Shown: positions 1 through 7,101 of the stretch, piece by piece
Position numbering within the stretch: the stretch's first letter is position 1
Layout: every line of letters begins with the position of its first letter
DNA from: Psychrobacillus soli
Lineage (GTDB): Bacteria; Bacillota; Bacilli; Bacillales_A; Planococcaceae
Direction of reading: 5' to 3'
Length of the DNA: 64,000 nucleotides
NCBI RefSeq assembly: GCF_006861775.1
Contig: NZ_VDGG01000019.1
Coordinates: 1-64,000 of the forward strand
The notes under the pieces: generated by a model
Database searches by the model: none
What the model was told of the DNA's origin: nothing
What the model saw: only the letters and a program-made list of their open reading frames with translations
Program-made: the position numbers and the translations under genes

Positions 1-275
1 GATAAGTTAGTCTTTTCTATAGATTTTCGCTACAGTCGCCGACTCCTGCCGGATGAGTGAGCAAATGAGACATCCCTACGACGCCTAAGCGACGGGGATG
101 GCTCATCGCTCACCCGGCGGAAAGCGCTCGACTGCAGCGAGAATCACAGCGGACACCTTTTACCACGCAGTATCCCTATACCGCGTTCGACATAAAAAAT
201 GGCATATCTTATTTTAATTGAAAAAAACATCTACATGTCTAGATTTTTATAATTTCCTAAAGCATAAAAAAGCGT
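1..275. repeat. Dispersed palindromic repeat, copy 1 (possibly cut by window edge)
   Basis: Bases 22-145 form a long imperfect palindrome: the left arm starts GATTTTCGCTACAGTCG and the right arm ends CGACTGCAGCGAGAATC. Shared blocks such as CGACTCCTGCC, GGCTCATCGCTCACCCGGCG and TCTACATGTCTA recur in the same order at 50317-50585. Similarity continues past the palindrome through TATCCCTATA to the edge of the neighbouring terminator. The segment is richer in GC than its surroundings and has no credible ORF. It looks like a MITE-like or structured intergenic repeat. The true left end may lie outside the window. Confidence 0.8.
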
Positions 276-296
276 CTCTTCCTATTGAAGAAACGC
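264..296 (-). terminator. Rho-independent terminator of the TrmB-like regulator gene
   Basis: On the minus strand a stem GCGTTTCTTC / GAAGAGACGC (one G-U pair) is followed by a run of six T. It lies about 90 bp beyond the stop codon of the regulator and directly abuts the dispersed repeat. Confidence 0.75.
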
Positions 297-386
297 ATCC
301 GATTGCTGAAGAAGAACACCATTATTTGCTATGAAGTAATGCTGGTTCCTATTATGTTGTATAAAACAAACAAGAATAGTACAAAT

Positions 387-1214
387 TTATCTCACATAAT
401 GTTTTTTAAAATCTGGATGGATAGAAAACTTATGACGCAAATCAACGAGGTTTTTCCCGAAACTTTCCTCTAAAAGTTCTCTATGTTTCTCCATGATTTC
501 CATGAGGTACAAATCATGAATGATGACTTCTGTAATTGGCATTACTAAACCTACATGCATTGTCCATGCTGCACGGCTATCTTTCCCCAGCGAGACAATA
601 CCTGCTAATACTTCTGAATCATCTCCACTAATAACAATCCATCGTCCACCATACTCTTCTGTAATTTCATGCCCCATATAATGGAGGTAGACATTAGCAA
701 AATCAGAGACGATTTCCCCATAAGCAATAATCGTTACGTTGACCCCTCTTTTTGCTGCCTGTCTTAATTCAGACTCCAATTCTTCAAATTCCTCTTTCCA
801 AACTTCTAAGAGAATTCTCTTTTCAGCAGATAATATACAAGCTTTTACTTTATCAAGTATTTCATTGCTGCCCGTGATATTCCAAATATTTTCACGGTCA
901 TTTGCAGAACGTTCAAACTCCGCTAATGATTTTTCTGCCAGTTCAAAATTCTCTTCTGCTTTCATTCGGCGGTTTTTAATTAGCTCCTTTGCAGGAACAG
1001 GGGAATACTGTGGCGTGCTTCCAGGACTAACCAGAATATCTCCTCGCATGGCGAGACTGTCCAGAACTTCATATATTCTTGAACGTGGGACACCTGAATT
1101 TTTTGCTACTGCATAGCCAGTTAATGGCGATTCTTGCAATAAGGCAAGATATGCTTTCGCTTCATATTCGGTAAAATTTAGATTTTTTAATGTTTCTAAA
1201 ATGTTTTCTTTCAT
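387..1214 (-). CDS. TrmB-family winged-helix transcriptional regulator (YrhO-like)
   Basis: 275 aa. The N-terminal 75 residues form a TrmB/MarR-like winged helix (NFTEYEAKAYLALL, then a recognition region SGVPRSRIYEVLDSL). A coiled linker rich in Glu/Ala follows at about 80-110. The C-terminal part (about 110-240, ILLEVWKEEFEELES onward) resembles the phospholipase-D-like effector domain of TrmB regulators. RBS GTGGAGG lies 4 nt before the ATG. It is divergent from a LysE exporter gene, the arrangement I recall for yrhO-yrhP in B. subtilis, so it probably controls that exporter. A promoter TTGGAA-17-TATAAT (1284 down to 1256) drives it and an operator-like motif lies in its leader. The ligand cannot be read from the sequence. 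Confidence 0.85.
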   Translation of the reverse strand: MKENILETLKNLNFTEYEAKAYLALLQESPLTGYAVAKNSGVPRSRIYEVLDSLAMRGDILVSPGSTPQYSPVPAKELIKNRRMKAEENFELAEKSLAEFERSANDRENIWNITGSNEILDKVKACILSAEKRILLEVWKEEFEELESELRQAAKRGVNVTIIAYGEIVSDFANVYLHYMGHEITEEYGGRWIVISGDDSEVLAGIVSLGKDSRAAWTMHVGLVMPITEVIIHDLYLMEIMEKHRELLEESFGKNLVDLRHKFSIHPDFKKHYVR

Positions 1215-1230
1215 AAATCCTCCACATAAT

Positions 1231-1242
1231 AGTAGTCGCTAC
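1231..1242 (-). promoter_or_regulatory. Operator-like site in the regulator's leader
   Basis: The minus strand reads GTAGCGACTACT between the -10 box (1256-1261) and the RBS of the TrmB-like gene. The same motif with one change, GTAGCTACTACT, occurs on the plus strand at 1317-1328 in the leader of the divergent exporter. Two near-identical sites flanking back-to-back promoters suggest that one regulator binds both. Confidence 0.55.
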
Positions 1243-1255
1243 CTTTGTAACTAAT

Positions 1256-1301
1256 ATTATAACAAAATCCGTTGCTTTTTCCAAAGAGCGTCCGTTATAA
1301 T
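1256..1301. promoter_or_regulatory. Back-to-back sigma-A promoters
   Basis: Minus strand: TTGGAA (1284-1279), 17-bp spacer, TATAAT (1261-1256). Plus strand: TTGCTT (1272-1277), 18-bp spacer, TATAAT (1296-1301). The two promoters overlap, so binding of one protein could affect both directions. Confidence 0.7.
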
Positions 1302-1331
1302 TAAGTAGTTACTTGAGTAGCTACTACTTAA
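1301..1331 (+). promoter_or_regulatory. Inverted-repeat operator upstream of lysE-type gene
   Basis: Perfect 9-bp arms TTAAGTAGT and ACTACTTAA are separated by 13 nt. The site overlaps the end of the -10 box and the transcription start region of the exporter, a position that suits repression. It contains the shared motif GTAGCTACTACT. Confidence 0.65.
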
Positions 1332-1352
1332 AACAAGGACGGGGGAATTAGT

Positions 1353-1982
1353 ATGGAAAGCTTACTTACATATATTTCAATAGCTGCAATGATGGTGATC
1401 ATACCAGGGGCAGATACTATGCTTCTTGTGAAAAACACTCTAAGATACGGACCAAAAGCTGGACGTTATACGGTACTCGGAATGGCAACAGGACTTTCTT
1501 TTTGGACACTTATTGCTATTCTTGGATTATCAGTTGTCATTGCACAGTCAGTAATTCTGTTTAGTATAATAAAATATTTGGGAGCCGCATACTTAATTTA
1601 TTTAGGTATAAAAAGTTTTTTTACTAAAAGTGTTTTTTCTTTAGAGGAAATTCAAGTACAAGCAAATACACCTACAAAGTCTTCAAATCGGCATAATCAA
1701 GACTCCTTTAGACAAGCGTTACTTAGCAATATTCTTAATCCCAAGACTGTTTTGGTTTATATAACAATAATGCCTCAGTTTATTAATTTGAGTGAAAATG
1801 TAAATCAGCAACTTATTGTATTAGCATTAATCCTTACCTTACTCGCAGTAATTTGGTTTCTATTCCTTGTGTATCTCATGGATTTCGCTAAAAAATGGCT
1901 AAAAAATTCTAAATTTCAGAAGGGTTTCCAAAAATCAACTGGATTAATTTTAGTAGGTTTTGGTATTAAAACTGCACTTTAA
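1353..1982 (+). CDS. LysE/RhtB-family amino-acid exporter
   Basis: 209 aa with about six hydrophobic segments and the family's N-terminal signature (IPGADTMLLVKNTLRYGPKAG, about residues 18-38; Gly-Pro/Gly-Ala motif followed by a basic loop). The middle cytoplasmic loop (about 90-120, polar, Asn/Gln/Ser-rich) and NPKTVLVYITIMPQF near 130-145 are typical of RhtB/LysE proteins. RBS GGGGGAA lies 7 nt before the ATG. The family exports amino acids such as lysine, homoserine or threonine; the substrate here is unknown. Its divergent TrmB-like neighbour and the inverted repeat in its leader point to inducible expression. A strong terminator follows. Confidence 0.88.
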   Translation: MESLLTYISIAAMMVIIPGADTMLLVKNTLRYGPKAGRYTVLGMATGLSFWTLIAILGLSVVIAQSVILFSIIKYLGAAYLIYLGIKSFFTKSVFSLEEIQVQANTPTKSSNRHNQDSFRQALLSNILNPKTVLVYITIMPQFINLSENVNQQLIVLALILTLLAVIWFLFLVYLMDFAKKWLKNSKFQKGFQKSTGLILVGFGIKTAL

Positions 1983-1993
1983 ATTAATTTACT

Positions 1994-2024
1994 AACCGTT
2001 CGGAAAATCGAACGGTTTTTTCTT
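1994..2024 (+). terminator. Terminator of the LysE-type gene
   Basis: Perfect stem AACCGTTCG / CGAACGGTT with a 6-nt loop followed by TTTTTCTTTTT. Confidence 0.9.
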
Positions 2025-2190
2025 TTTCAATTCTTCTTTCACTAAACTGCCACGTTACTTAAAGAGAAAGGCTCTACTTCTAATTAAAGTAAAGTACCCG
2101 TTAACCATGTAACTACAAATGCAAATAATCTATGTCTGTCATAGAAATAATTAGTAATTTTCTTTTTTTGTATTGAATTTTAGTTCAAAA
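2025..2190. other. Gene-free spacer with probable T-box promoter
   Basis: No coding region is supported. TTGAAT at 2173-2178 with TAGGAT 17 bp downstream is a weak promoter candidate for the T-box transcript that follows. Confidence 0.4.
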
Positions 2191-2199
2191 TAATATAGG

Positions 2200-2521
2200 A
2201 TATACAACAATCTATAGAAAAAGCTATGAAAAGAAGAGTAAACATGCGCACTATCTACAGAGACCTCTGTTAGCTGAAAAAGAGGGATAGTAAATGTGTT
2301 GAAACAAGACTTGGAGCTGTGCACTGGATTTGTTTGTTTGTTTGTTTGTTTGGAACAATGATGTTGCAACGTATTCTCCCGTTAACGAGATAGAGTATCG
2401 CTGGTGATGTAGTCACAAAGCCGTACTCGATAAGACTTCTGCAGTAATGTGGAGGTGAACTGGGGTGGCACCGCGATAATACTCGCCCCCAAGATAAATA
2501 TCTTGGGGGTGAGTTTTTTTA
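2200..2521 (+). promoter_or_regulatory. T-box riboswitch upstream of MFS transporter
   Basis: The T-box sequence GGGTGGCACCGCG is at 2463-2475, followed by a terminator stem ACTCgCCCCCAAGAT / ATCTTGGGGGTGAGT and seven T (2481-2521). Stem I lies around 2228-2320 (ACTATC pairs with GATAGT; apical AGAGACCTCTGTTAGCTGAA). By analogy with the two other T-boxes here (GAA + codon + 9 nt ending GAG) the specifier lies within GAAACAAGAC at 2301-2310. The spacing is one base longer than in those, leaving CAA, AAG or ACA possible. The bulge base C implies a tRNA with G73, which fits Gln better than Lys or Thr. The linker contains a TTTG microsatellite. Confidence 0.9.
2329..2352 (+). repeat. TTTG tetranucleotide microsatellite inside the T-box leader
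   Basis: Six perfect tandem TTTG units lie between Stem I and the antiterminator region of the T-box. Perfect simple repeats of this length are prone to slipped-strand change. Confidence 0.9.
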
Positions 2522-2558
2522 GTTTGTTTTACCAAAAACTAAAATAGGAGTGGTGCAT

Positions 2559-3785
2559 ATGACCAGGTGGAAATATCTCTTAATGCTTTTAGGAGGAATA
2601 GGCATTTCAAATGTGGGGGGATGGGTTTACCTAATCGCATTAAACTTAATTATATTGAATGAAACAGGTTCTCCACTCGCAATTGCCATATTGTATATAC
2701 TAGGTCCAATTGCAACTATATGTACGAATGTTTGGGCAGGTAGTTTAATTGATCGAGTAAATACACGGCGACTTATGATGGGATTAGATGTTTTCCGAGC
2801 GCTATGTATTGCGTTCATTCCATTTTTACCTTCCCTTATTTATGTGTATATACTAGCGTTTATCATTAATATGGGAAGTGCTATTTTTCAACCTACATCT
2901 ATGGTTTATATGACTAGACTAGTACCTGAAGAAGATCGGCAACGCTTTAATGCACTTCGTAGTTTTATCAACTCTTGTGGTTCCCTAATAGGTCCTGCTA
3001 TTGCTGGGATTTTATTTTGGATGGGTACTCCTCATACTGCCATCCAAGTGAATGCTGTGGCTTTATTTTTTTCGGCACTTATTATTATGATGCTACCTAA
3101 TGTTGATGGAAGACTGGAAGAGACGGAGGAGCAAAGATTTACTTGGGATATGATAAAAAATGATTTTCGGGTTATTTTTAGTTTCAGTAAGAACTATACC
3201 TATGTCACAAAGATATATTTATTGTTTAGCAGTACTACTATATTCATGACTGCAATAGATTCTCTCGAGGCGGCATTTGCTAAAGAAGTACTTTCCATAT
3301 CCGACACCAATTATGGGTTTTTATTAAGTGTCTTTGGAGCTGGAATTATAATAGGATCAATTATTAATTCAGTATTTTCCAAACAGCTTGCAGTCAATCT
3401 GTTAATAGGTTTTGGTACCATTTTTACCTCAATAGGTTATATAGTGCTTTATAGTTCGAATGGCTTTTACAGTGCAGCTCCTGGCGTATTTTTAATTGGG
3501 TTTGCTGTAACGTTTGCAAATACAGGGTATTTAACTTTCTACCAAAATCATGTTCCTGTGAGGATGATGGGAAGGTTCGGAAGCTTCTTTAGTGTTATGG
3601 AAGCAGGTTTCATTGTTGCTTTAACGGTTTTAATAGGTTTAGCTTCTGAATTAACTTCAATCCGTCCTGTGGGGTTAATAGGTTCATTTTCCTTCTTCAT
3701 ATTAGGGTTGATGGCATGGAAAGCTATGGCAGGTGGAAAACGGAAGGAATATTTTCAAAAAGGTGCTGATTCAAATAATGTTTAA
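2559..3785 (+). CDS. MFS transporter, drug/metabolite efflux type
   Basis: 408 aa with about 12 hydrophobic segments. After TM2 comes the MFS motif-A-like loop GSLIDRVNTRRLMMGLDVFR (about residues 66-85), and a long polar central loop (about 190-210, EETEEQRF) separates the two halves. I chose the ATG at 2559 because AGGAG (2546-2550) lies 8 nt upstream; the in-frame GTG at 2550 falls inside that RBS. The T-box leader just upstream means expression rises when one aminoacyl-tRNA is scarce, so the substrate may be that amino acid, a precursor or an analogue. The downstream NUDIX gene overlaps by 8 bp and is probably co-translated. Confidence 0.88.
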   Translation: MTRWKYLLMLLGGIGISNVGGWVYLIALNLIILNETGSPLAIAILYILGPIATICTNVWAGSLIDRVNTRRLMMGLDVFRALCIAFIPFLPSLIYVYILAFIINMGSAIFQPTSMVYMTRLVPEEDRQRFNALRSFINSCGSLIGPAIAGILFWMGTPHTAIQVNAVALFFSALIIMMLPNVDGRLEETEEQRFTWDMIKNDFRVIFSFSKNYTYVTKIYLLFSSTTIFMTAIDSLEAAFAKEVLSISDTNYGFLLSVFGAGIIIGSIINSVFSKQLAVNLLIGFGTIFTSIGYIVLYSSNGFYSAAPGVFLIGFAVTFANTGYLTFYQNHVPVRMMGRFGSFFSVMEAGFIVALTVLIGLASELTSIRPVGLIGSFSFFILGLMAWKAMAGGKRKEYFQKGADSNNV

Positions 3786-4236
3786 GTATACTGTGTGTTT
3801 TGTGAAAAACAAAAATTATATATTAATGCTCAACCGAGAAAAGTCGCCGATTATGGGTGTTTGGAATGGAGTAGGTGGAAAAATTGAAAAAGGGGAAACA
3901 CCTGATGAAGGTGCATTACGGGAAGTGTTTGAGGAAACAGGGATAAGTGTAGAACATCACTTTTCCAAAGGTACTGTAAGTTGGGAAACTTCTAATGGCG
4001 AACTAGATGGAATATATATTTATTTGTATGAAGTAGCTAATCATTTAAAATATGAAACACCCCAAAAAACAAGAGAAGGTATTTTAGATTGGAAATCCAT
4101 TGATTGGATTCTAAATCCACAGAATCTGGGAATTGCAGAAATGGTTTCTCAATACTTACCCGTTCTTTTAAAGAAAGAAGACCACTACTCATTGAAATAT
4201 CAAGATGGTCAAATGTACACCCTTGCTATAAGTTAA
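3778..4236 (+). CDS. NUDIX hydrolase (MutT-like)
   Basis: 152 aa. The complete Nudix box GX5EX7REUXEEXGU is visible at about residues 36-59 (GGKIEKGETPDEGAL, then REVFEETGI), so it should be a metal-dependent pyrophosphohydrolase of a nucleoside diphosphate derivative. The start is the ATG at 3778, which overlaps the last 8 bp of the MFS gene with AAGGTG 12 nt upstream; longer in-frame starts would run through the MFS gene. The pairing with a T-box-controlled transporter is unusual for a house-cleaning enzyme. The substrate cannot be told from sequence. Confidence 0.88.
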   Translation: MFKYTVCFVKNKNYILMLNREKSPIMGVWNGVGGKIEKGETPDEGALREVFEETGISVEHHFSKGTVSWETSNGELDGIYIYLYEVANHLKYETPQKTREGILDWKSIDWILNPQNLGIAEMVSQYLPVLLKKEDHYSLKYQDGQMYTLAIS

Positions 4237-4239
4237 ATA

Positions 4240-4280
4240 AAACCTTACTACGCATTCATAGGTAGTAAGGTTTAAAAAAT
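4240..4280. terminator. Terminator after the MFS-NUDIX unit
   Basis: Perfect stem AAACCTTACTAC / GTAGTAAGGTTT with a 10-nt loop. AAAAAA follows on the plus strand and T-rich sequence precedes it, so it may work in both directions. Confidence 0.8.
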
Positions 4281-4376
4281 GCTCCAATTGCTTTGGCGTT
4301 ATTGGCCCTTAGAAGATAACATGGATTTTGCTAGTTTTCACAACGTCTGAAGTTGGATAAACTACTGGTGCTTTAG

Positions 4377-5594
4377 TTATTGTGCTAGTAATGCTAACTT
4401 GCTTTTAGATGGTGTTTCGTATTTTATTTTCGTGGATTTCTGAACATAACTTCCATTACCTACCCCATATAAACCGCCATGATCACTCTTATAGCTATAC
4501 ACTCGATATTCCTCGCCTTTTTTCAAAGGACGGACGGTAGTCAGTGAACCATCGCTCTCCATTTTGACTAAGTTTGTATTAGATAGAATAGTAACTTTAC
4601 CTATTTGCCCTAATTTTAGTTCTGTTTTTCCCCACATAACTTTTACAGTGGGTCCTCCTACCTTTTTCGTAATGTAAGCAGAAGAAATATAACCTGCTAG
4701 TTTTTGATCCTCCGTTTTAACTGGGTACCATACAAATTGGTTTAAGCTTGTTGAGGAGTGGTCATATTGGAAATTTCCATCAATAATCAAAGCAGTATTT
4801 TTTGTTACAGCTTTTGCTACAGAAGAAGTACTAGGTTGTGACCTTAAATTTACCATGTCCGCTGTTATCGATACTTTGTCTCCTTTTTTAAATCGATAGG
4901 CAGTGGGATGTAACTTATCTGTTACCGTATATTCCATCTTGCTGAATTTAATATTTTCACTGCTGTTAGAGTCATATTTAAAATCAGCTGTCTGGAAAGG
5001 AAGCAGTCCTAATTTCATGCCGTTTAAGTAACTATCTTTTTCAATTTGCGCAAAAACCTTTTCTTGGTAAGCCTCTCTATTGTTCAATCCACTAGACTGA
5101 TAAAGAGGACTATTCACGGGCTTTGTACCGTTATAAGCCATAATAGGGAAATACCAATTTTCGATTACTTCTTGTCCTACCTCTTTTATTTTAGGCAAGT
5201 CTGTACGCTTATACATACTCGTAAGGATTTCGACACCTGCTTGAATATTGTAGTTAATATCGTATTTTAATCTCTCTTGATCATAGCCTGATTGATTGGT
5301 AATTTGCATAAGACCAATCCCATTATCTTTTGAAATGATAGGTTGGCCATTTTCATCAAATTGTTTCCAAGCCCCATTTTCTCTTGAAGCAACAGCTTTC
5401 ACCACTTCGGGAGGAATGTTCGCTTCTAATGCCGCATTGGTAAGTAAGCAGTTCATATGCTGAAAAGTAGGATTTTCGTTTGGCTTTATTTCACCATAGG
5501 ATGAACATGTTGAGTCAGCGAAAGCTTCTTCAGAAGACCAACCTAGGAACAGTAAACAAGTTAAGAATCCTACTCCCATTTTGATAGATTTCAT
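4377..5594 (-). CDS. Secreted lytic transglycosylase-like protein with SH3-type domain
   Basis: 405 aa. Residues 1-26 are a signal peptide ending AFA|DS. Residues about 45-190 form a Slt-type lysozyme-like domain: ANIPPEVVKAVASREN (probable catalytic Glu in SREN), then GIGLMQIT and a PIMAYNG block typical of transglycosylase family 1. Residues about 240-315 resemble a bacterial SH3 domain (GDKVSITADMVNLRSQPS), and the remainder is a second beta-rich repeat region. It probably cleaves peptidoglycan outside the membrane. It stands alone on the minus strand, 35 nt from a weak AATGGAGAATGA RBS region. Confidence 0.85.
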   Translation of the reverse strand: MKSIKMGVGFLTCLLFLGWSSEEAFADSTCSSYGEIKPNENPTFQHMNCLLTNAALEANIPPEVVKAVASRENGAWKQFDENGQPIISKDNGIGLMQITNQSGYDQERLKYDINYNIQAGVEILTSMYKRTDLPKIKEVGQEVIENWYFPIMAYNGTKPVNSPLYQSSGLNNREAYQEKVFAQIEKDSYLNGMKLGLLPFQTADFKYDSNSSENIKFSKMEYTVTDKLHPTAYRFKKGDKVSITADMVNLRSQPSTSSVAKAVTKNTALIIDGNFQYDHSSTSLNQFVWYPVKTEDQKLAGYISSAYITKKVGGPTVKVMWGKTELKLGQIGKVTILSNTNLVKMESDGSLTTVRPLKKGEEYRVYSYKSDHGGLYGVGNGSYVQKSTKIKYETPSKSKLALLAQ

Positions 5595-5675
5595 TATTCA
5601 TTCTCCATTCAATCTTTTTATTTATATAGTATATTTTACCATAATAGATTCATGTTTCATATAGTTGAGGGGCTC

Positions 5676-5864
5676 TTAAGTACCCTTCCCCCATTTTGGT
5701 TCATATGGAAGGCCTAAAGAGTGAACTTGCTTTATAAAATTTTTATCTTCTTGGACAAAACTATCAACATTTACAAGTAAATGATCAATCTTCAAATGAT
5801 TCAGCTCCAATAAATTATAATTTCTATTGATGAAACATTTCCCATTCAAAGGTTTCGCTATCAC
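5676..5864 (-). CDS. Possible small hypothetical protein (62 aa)
   Basis: I do not recognise this product. The only start is a GTG with AAGGA 10 nt upstream. The protein is polar, has no membrane segment or motif, and ends YEPKWGKGT. It could be a remnant of a larger gene or a spurious frame. The surrounding 5595-5985 stretch shows no other gene. Confidence 0.3.
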   Translation of the reverse strand: MIAKPLNGKCFINRNYNLLELNHLKIDHLLVNVDSFVQEDKNFIKQVHSLGLPYEPKWGKGT

Positions 5865-5985
5865 TTGTTTAAATTCCTTCTAAACTATCCCTAGAATTGA
5901 AGAAGAAAGTGCGTTACCTCAATAACCCCATGCTCTTCAACTAAAACCCCTATACATAAAATTTTTCAGCAAATCACAAGAATTT

Positions 5986-6006
5986 AAATAGTAATAATTA
6001 CGATTT
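5986..6006. promoter_or_regulatory. Zur box 1 upstream of zinT
   Basis: A 9-1-9 inverted repeat (AAATAGTAA-T-AATTACGATTT pattern) closely matches the Bacillus Zur consensus, two GTAAT-type half-sites. It sits just upstream of the -35 box of the zinT promoter. Confidence 0.85.
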
Positions 6007-6009
6007 ATG

Positions 6010-6038
6010 TTGACAGAAGATATAACTCATAGTAAATT
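6010..6038 (+). promoter_or_regulatory. Sigma-A promoter of zinT
   Basis: TTGACA (6010-6015), 17-bp spacer, TAAATT (6033-6038). It is flanked by two Zur boxes. Confidence 0.7.
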
Positions 6039-6044
6039 GTAAAA

Positions 6045-6075
6045 GTCACAAATGGTAATCGTTACTATTTGTGAC
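6045..6075. promoter_or_regulatory. Zur box 2 over the zinT start site
   Basis: A 31-bp near-perfect palindrome with outer arms GTCACAAAT / ATTTGTGAC and inner GGTAA / TTACT, again the Zur pattern. It covers the expected transcription start, so zinc-loaded Zur should block transcription. Confidence 0.88.
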
Positions 6076-6100
6076 TATATAAAAAGGAGAGATTTTATTT

Positions 6101-6841
6101 ATGAAAAAGGAACTTATCAAATCAATACCTGTGTTTTTCTTATTAGTATTAATTCTTACAGGTTGTCAAGAAAAAGGAGATCTAACAGTCGAAAATGCTT
6201 CTTCTGCTTCTGAACTTACTTCTTCTGATTCCAATTCTGAATCTGCAGAAAGTACCAATCATACCCATCATCATGACCATGATCACAATGATGAAAAAGA
6301 GAAAGAAATCTATTCAGGGATATTTGAAGATGACGAAGTGGAAGATAGAGAATTATCAGACTGGGAAGGAGATTGGCAATCAGTCTATCCATATTTATTA
6401 GATGGAACTTTAGATGAAGTTTTGCTGAAAAAAGTAGAGACAAAGAAAGATAAAACTTTTGAAGAGTACAAAGAATATTATAAAGTTGGATATGAAACTG
6501 ACATTGAAAGAATCAATATAAAAGATAATATGATGACATTTTATAAAAATGGAGAAGGAAAATCAGCAGAATATAAATATCATGGATACGAAATTTTGAC
6601 TTATGAATCCGGTAATAAAGGCGTTCGTTATTTATTTGATTTAGTTGGAGAAGTAGATGGTGTTCCAAAGTATGTTCAATTTAGCGACCATAGTATTTAT
6701 CCAACAAAAGCAGAACATTACCATATTTATTTTGGAGATGAAGATCAGGACACTCTATTAAATGAACTAGACAATTGGCCAACATATTATTTTTCTATTT
6801 TAAGTGGAGTCGAAATTGCAGAAGAAATGAATGCACATTAA
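6101..6841 (+). CDS. zinT: ZinT-type zinc-binding lipoprotein
   Basis: 246 aa. A lipoprotein signal peptide ends in the lipobox LTGC (Cys22). A Ser/Glu/Asn-rich linker leads into a His-rich metal-gathering stretch (NHTHHHDHDHND, residues 53-64). The rest is the ZinT/YodA domain: LSDWEGDWQSVYPYLLDG, then conserved metal-site histidines in FSDHSIYP and AEHYHIYFG near the C terminus. It should capture zinc outside the membrane under zinc starvation. RBS AAGGAGAG lies 9 nt before the ATG. Two Zur boxes around the promoter support zinc repression. A zinc-binding lipoprotein at 58.4 kb is under similar control. Confidence 0.92.
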   Translation: MKKELIKSIPVFFLLVLILTGCQEKGDLTVENASSASELTSSDSNSESAESTNHTHHHDHDHNDEKEKEIYSGIFEDDEVEDRELSDWEGDWQSVYPYLLDGTLDEVLLKKVETKKDKTFEEYKEYYKVGYETDIERINIKDNMMTFYKNGEGKSAEYKYHGYEILTYESGNKGVRYLFDLVGEVDGVPKYVQFSDHSIYPTKAEHYHIYFGDEDQDTLLNELDNWPTYYFSILSGVEIAEEMNAH

Positions 6842-6898
6842 TAGGATAATACTGTTATTTACATGACCAACCTTTTATATTAGTTTTCACTATTGGTA

Positions 6899-6947
6899 CG
6901 AGAGTATAAAAGAAAGCTTAAGAAAAAAGCAATCTTTTATACTCTCG
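6899..6947. repeat. Perfect 15-bp inverted repeat without a T run
   Basis: Arms CGAGAGTATAAAAGA (6899-6913) and its exact complement (6933-6947) enclose a 19-nt A-rich loop. It lies 57 bp after zinT. No T tract follows on either strand, so it is not a canonical terminator. The arm contains the stop codon of the minus-strand fragment described next. Confidence 0.75.
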
Positions 6948-7101
6948 AATAGTTATTAAACAGAAGATGATCACTTACAAATATCCCCGTTCTAACGTGA
7001 GCAGCATATGCTTGTTTAGTAAAATGCCCGGTTAGTGCACCAAGATGGTCCTCTTCAACTTCTACATCTCGCTTGAATAAGATTTTAACAATTACTTTCA
7101 C
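6937..7101 (-). pseudogene. Possible gene fragment, 54 codons
   Basis: An open minus-strand frame starts at GTG 7101, overlaps the end of the small membrane gene by 17 bp and ends at a TAA inside the 15-bp inverted repeat. Its translation (FKRDVEVEEDHLGALTGHF, then TKQAYAAHVRTGIF) has balanced, protein-like composition, but there is no RBS. It may be the remnant of a larger coding sequence. I do not recognise the family. Confidence 0.25.

Noticed and set aside
739-1116. Plus-strand 125-codon frame
   Set aside because: Antisense shadow of the TrmB-like regulator gene; no RBS.
2151-2369. Minus-strand 72-codon frame opposite the T-box
   Set aside because: It lies entirely over the riboswitch leader and its repeats come from the TTTG microsatellite.
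6899-6947. Inverted repeat as the zinT terminator
   Set aside because: No T run follows either arm, so intrinsic termination is doubtful; kept only as a repeat.
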